Positions 63,944-64,000 of a stretch of DNA of 64,000 nucleotides are shown in pieces; position 1 is the first letter of the stretch, and every line of letters starts with the position of its first letter. Both the position numbers and the translations under genes were made by a program. The notes below the pieces were generated by a model. The model was not told where the DNA came from. It saw only the letters and a program-made list of their open reading frames with translations, and did not search any database. The stretch comes from Dryas octopetala (Eukaryota > Streptophyta > Magnoliopsida > Rosales > Rosaceae): positions 14,611,409 to 14,675,408 of the forward strand of contig OY992839.1 of assembly GCA_963921425.1 (NCBI GenBank), given 5' to 3'.

Positions 63944-64000
63944 GTTGGTCTAGTCTTTCATGGAGAGTTAGAGAGTAGATATGAGCCAGGAACGATTTGC
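63944..64000 (+). ncRNA. MIR169-like: MIR169-like precursor, copy 3 (5' arm only, cut by window)
   Basis: Homologous to 48678-48733. The 5' arm starts at 63982 with TGAGCCAGGAACGATTTGC and the window ends there. It differs from copy 2 at the centre (ACGATTTGC versus ACAAGTTGC), which brings it closer to the miR169 consensus as I remember it. The 3' arm is outside the window, so the fold cannot be checked. Confidence 0.5.

Larger units (their letters stand above)
52218..64000 (+). repeat. Tandem chimeric unit, copy 3 (runs off the window)
   Basis: Starts with the same UGT/HMA junction as copy 2. It has lost the subtilase scrap and flanks: a junction near 53960 joins sequence equivalent to about 5800 with that of about 6645. 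It carries copia C and a Mutator-like MITE. The window ends inside its MIR169-like hairpin. Confidence 0.9.

Overview
This is a stretch of plant nuclear DNA, most likely from a eudicot. It is AT-rich with GT-AG introns, fragments of typical angiosperm gene families (heavy-metal P1B-ATPase, subtilase, flavonoid UGT78-type glycosyltransferase), a MIR169-like foldback and many plant transposable elements (Ty1/copia, Tat-lineage Ty3/gypsy, CACTA, hAT-like and Mutator-like MITEs). I cannot name the species. I see no intact host protein-coding gene; every long open frame belongs to a transposable element.

The dominant structure is a three-copy direct tandem array of one chimeric unit of about 9.5 kb: copy 1 at 3753-13282, copy 2 at 13283-52217 and copy 3 from 52218 past the right edge. 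In order, a unit holds the 3' end of a degenerate HMA2/HMA4-like ATPase (+), a subtilase C-terminal scrap (-), a GA microsatellite, two foldback MITEs (M1, M2), a TATA box followed in copies 2 and 3 by a MIR169-like hairpin, a UGT78 middle fragment (-), and finally the first ~97 codons of a UGT78 gene (+). That last piece is cut off where the next unit begins inside HMA sequence. Both internal junctions are the same, which is the signature of tandem duplication by unequal exchange.

The copies differ mainly by insertions. Copy 1 has no large insertion that copies 2 or 3 lack. Copy 2 has swollen to 38.9 kb through five: copia A (14764-19670, LTRs with no difference seen), a Tat-type gypsy element (21557-33744, 1053-bp LTRs with no difference seen), copia B (34357-38945, gag lost), a CACTA element (40332-47352, TSD TGA) and an hAT-like element (49482-50784, 8-bp TSD). 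Copy 3 carries copia C (55139-60681; gag-pol open frame, no 3' LTR) and a 402-bp Mutator-like MITE (62868-63269, 9-bp TSD). Left of the array (1-2852) lies a decayed copia element on the minus strand with a tRNA-derived SINE-like piece in its leader. HMA exons unique to copy 1 follow at 3190-3713.

Most interesting: the repeated HMA/UGT chimeric array with mosaic similarity between copies; a MIR169-like foldback ~90 bp downstream of a TATA box, present in copies 2 and 3 but not copy 1; the Tat element's antisense gene with its own TATA box and two in-frame introns; and copia C, whose pol frame runs out into flanking unit sequence where its 3' LTR should be.
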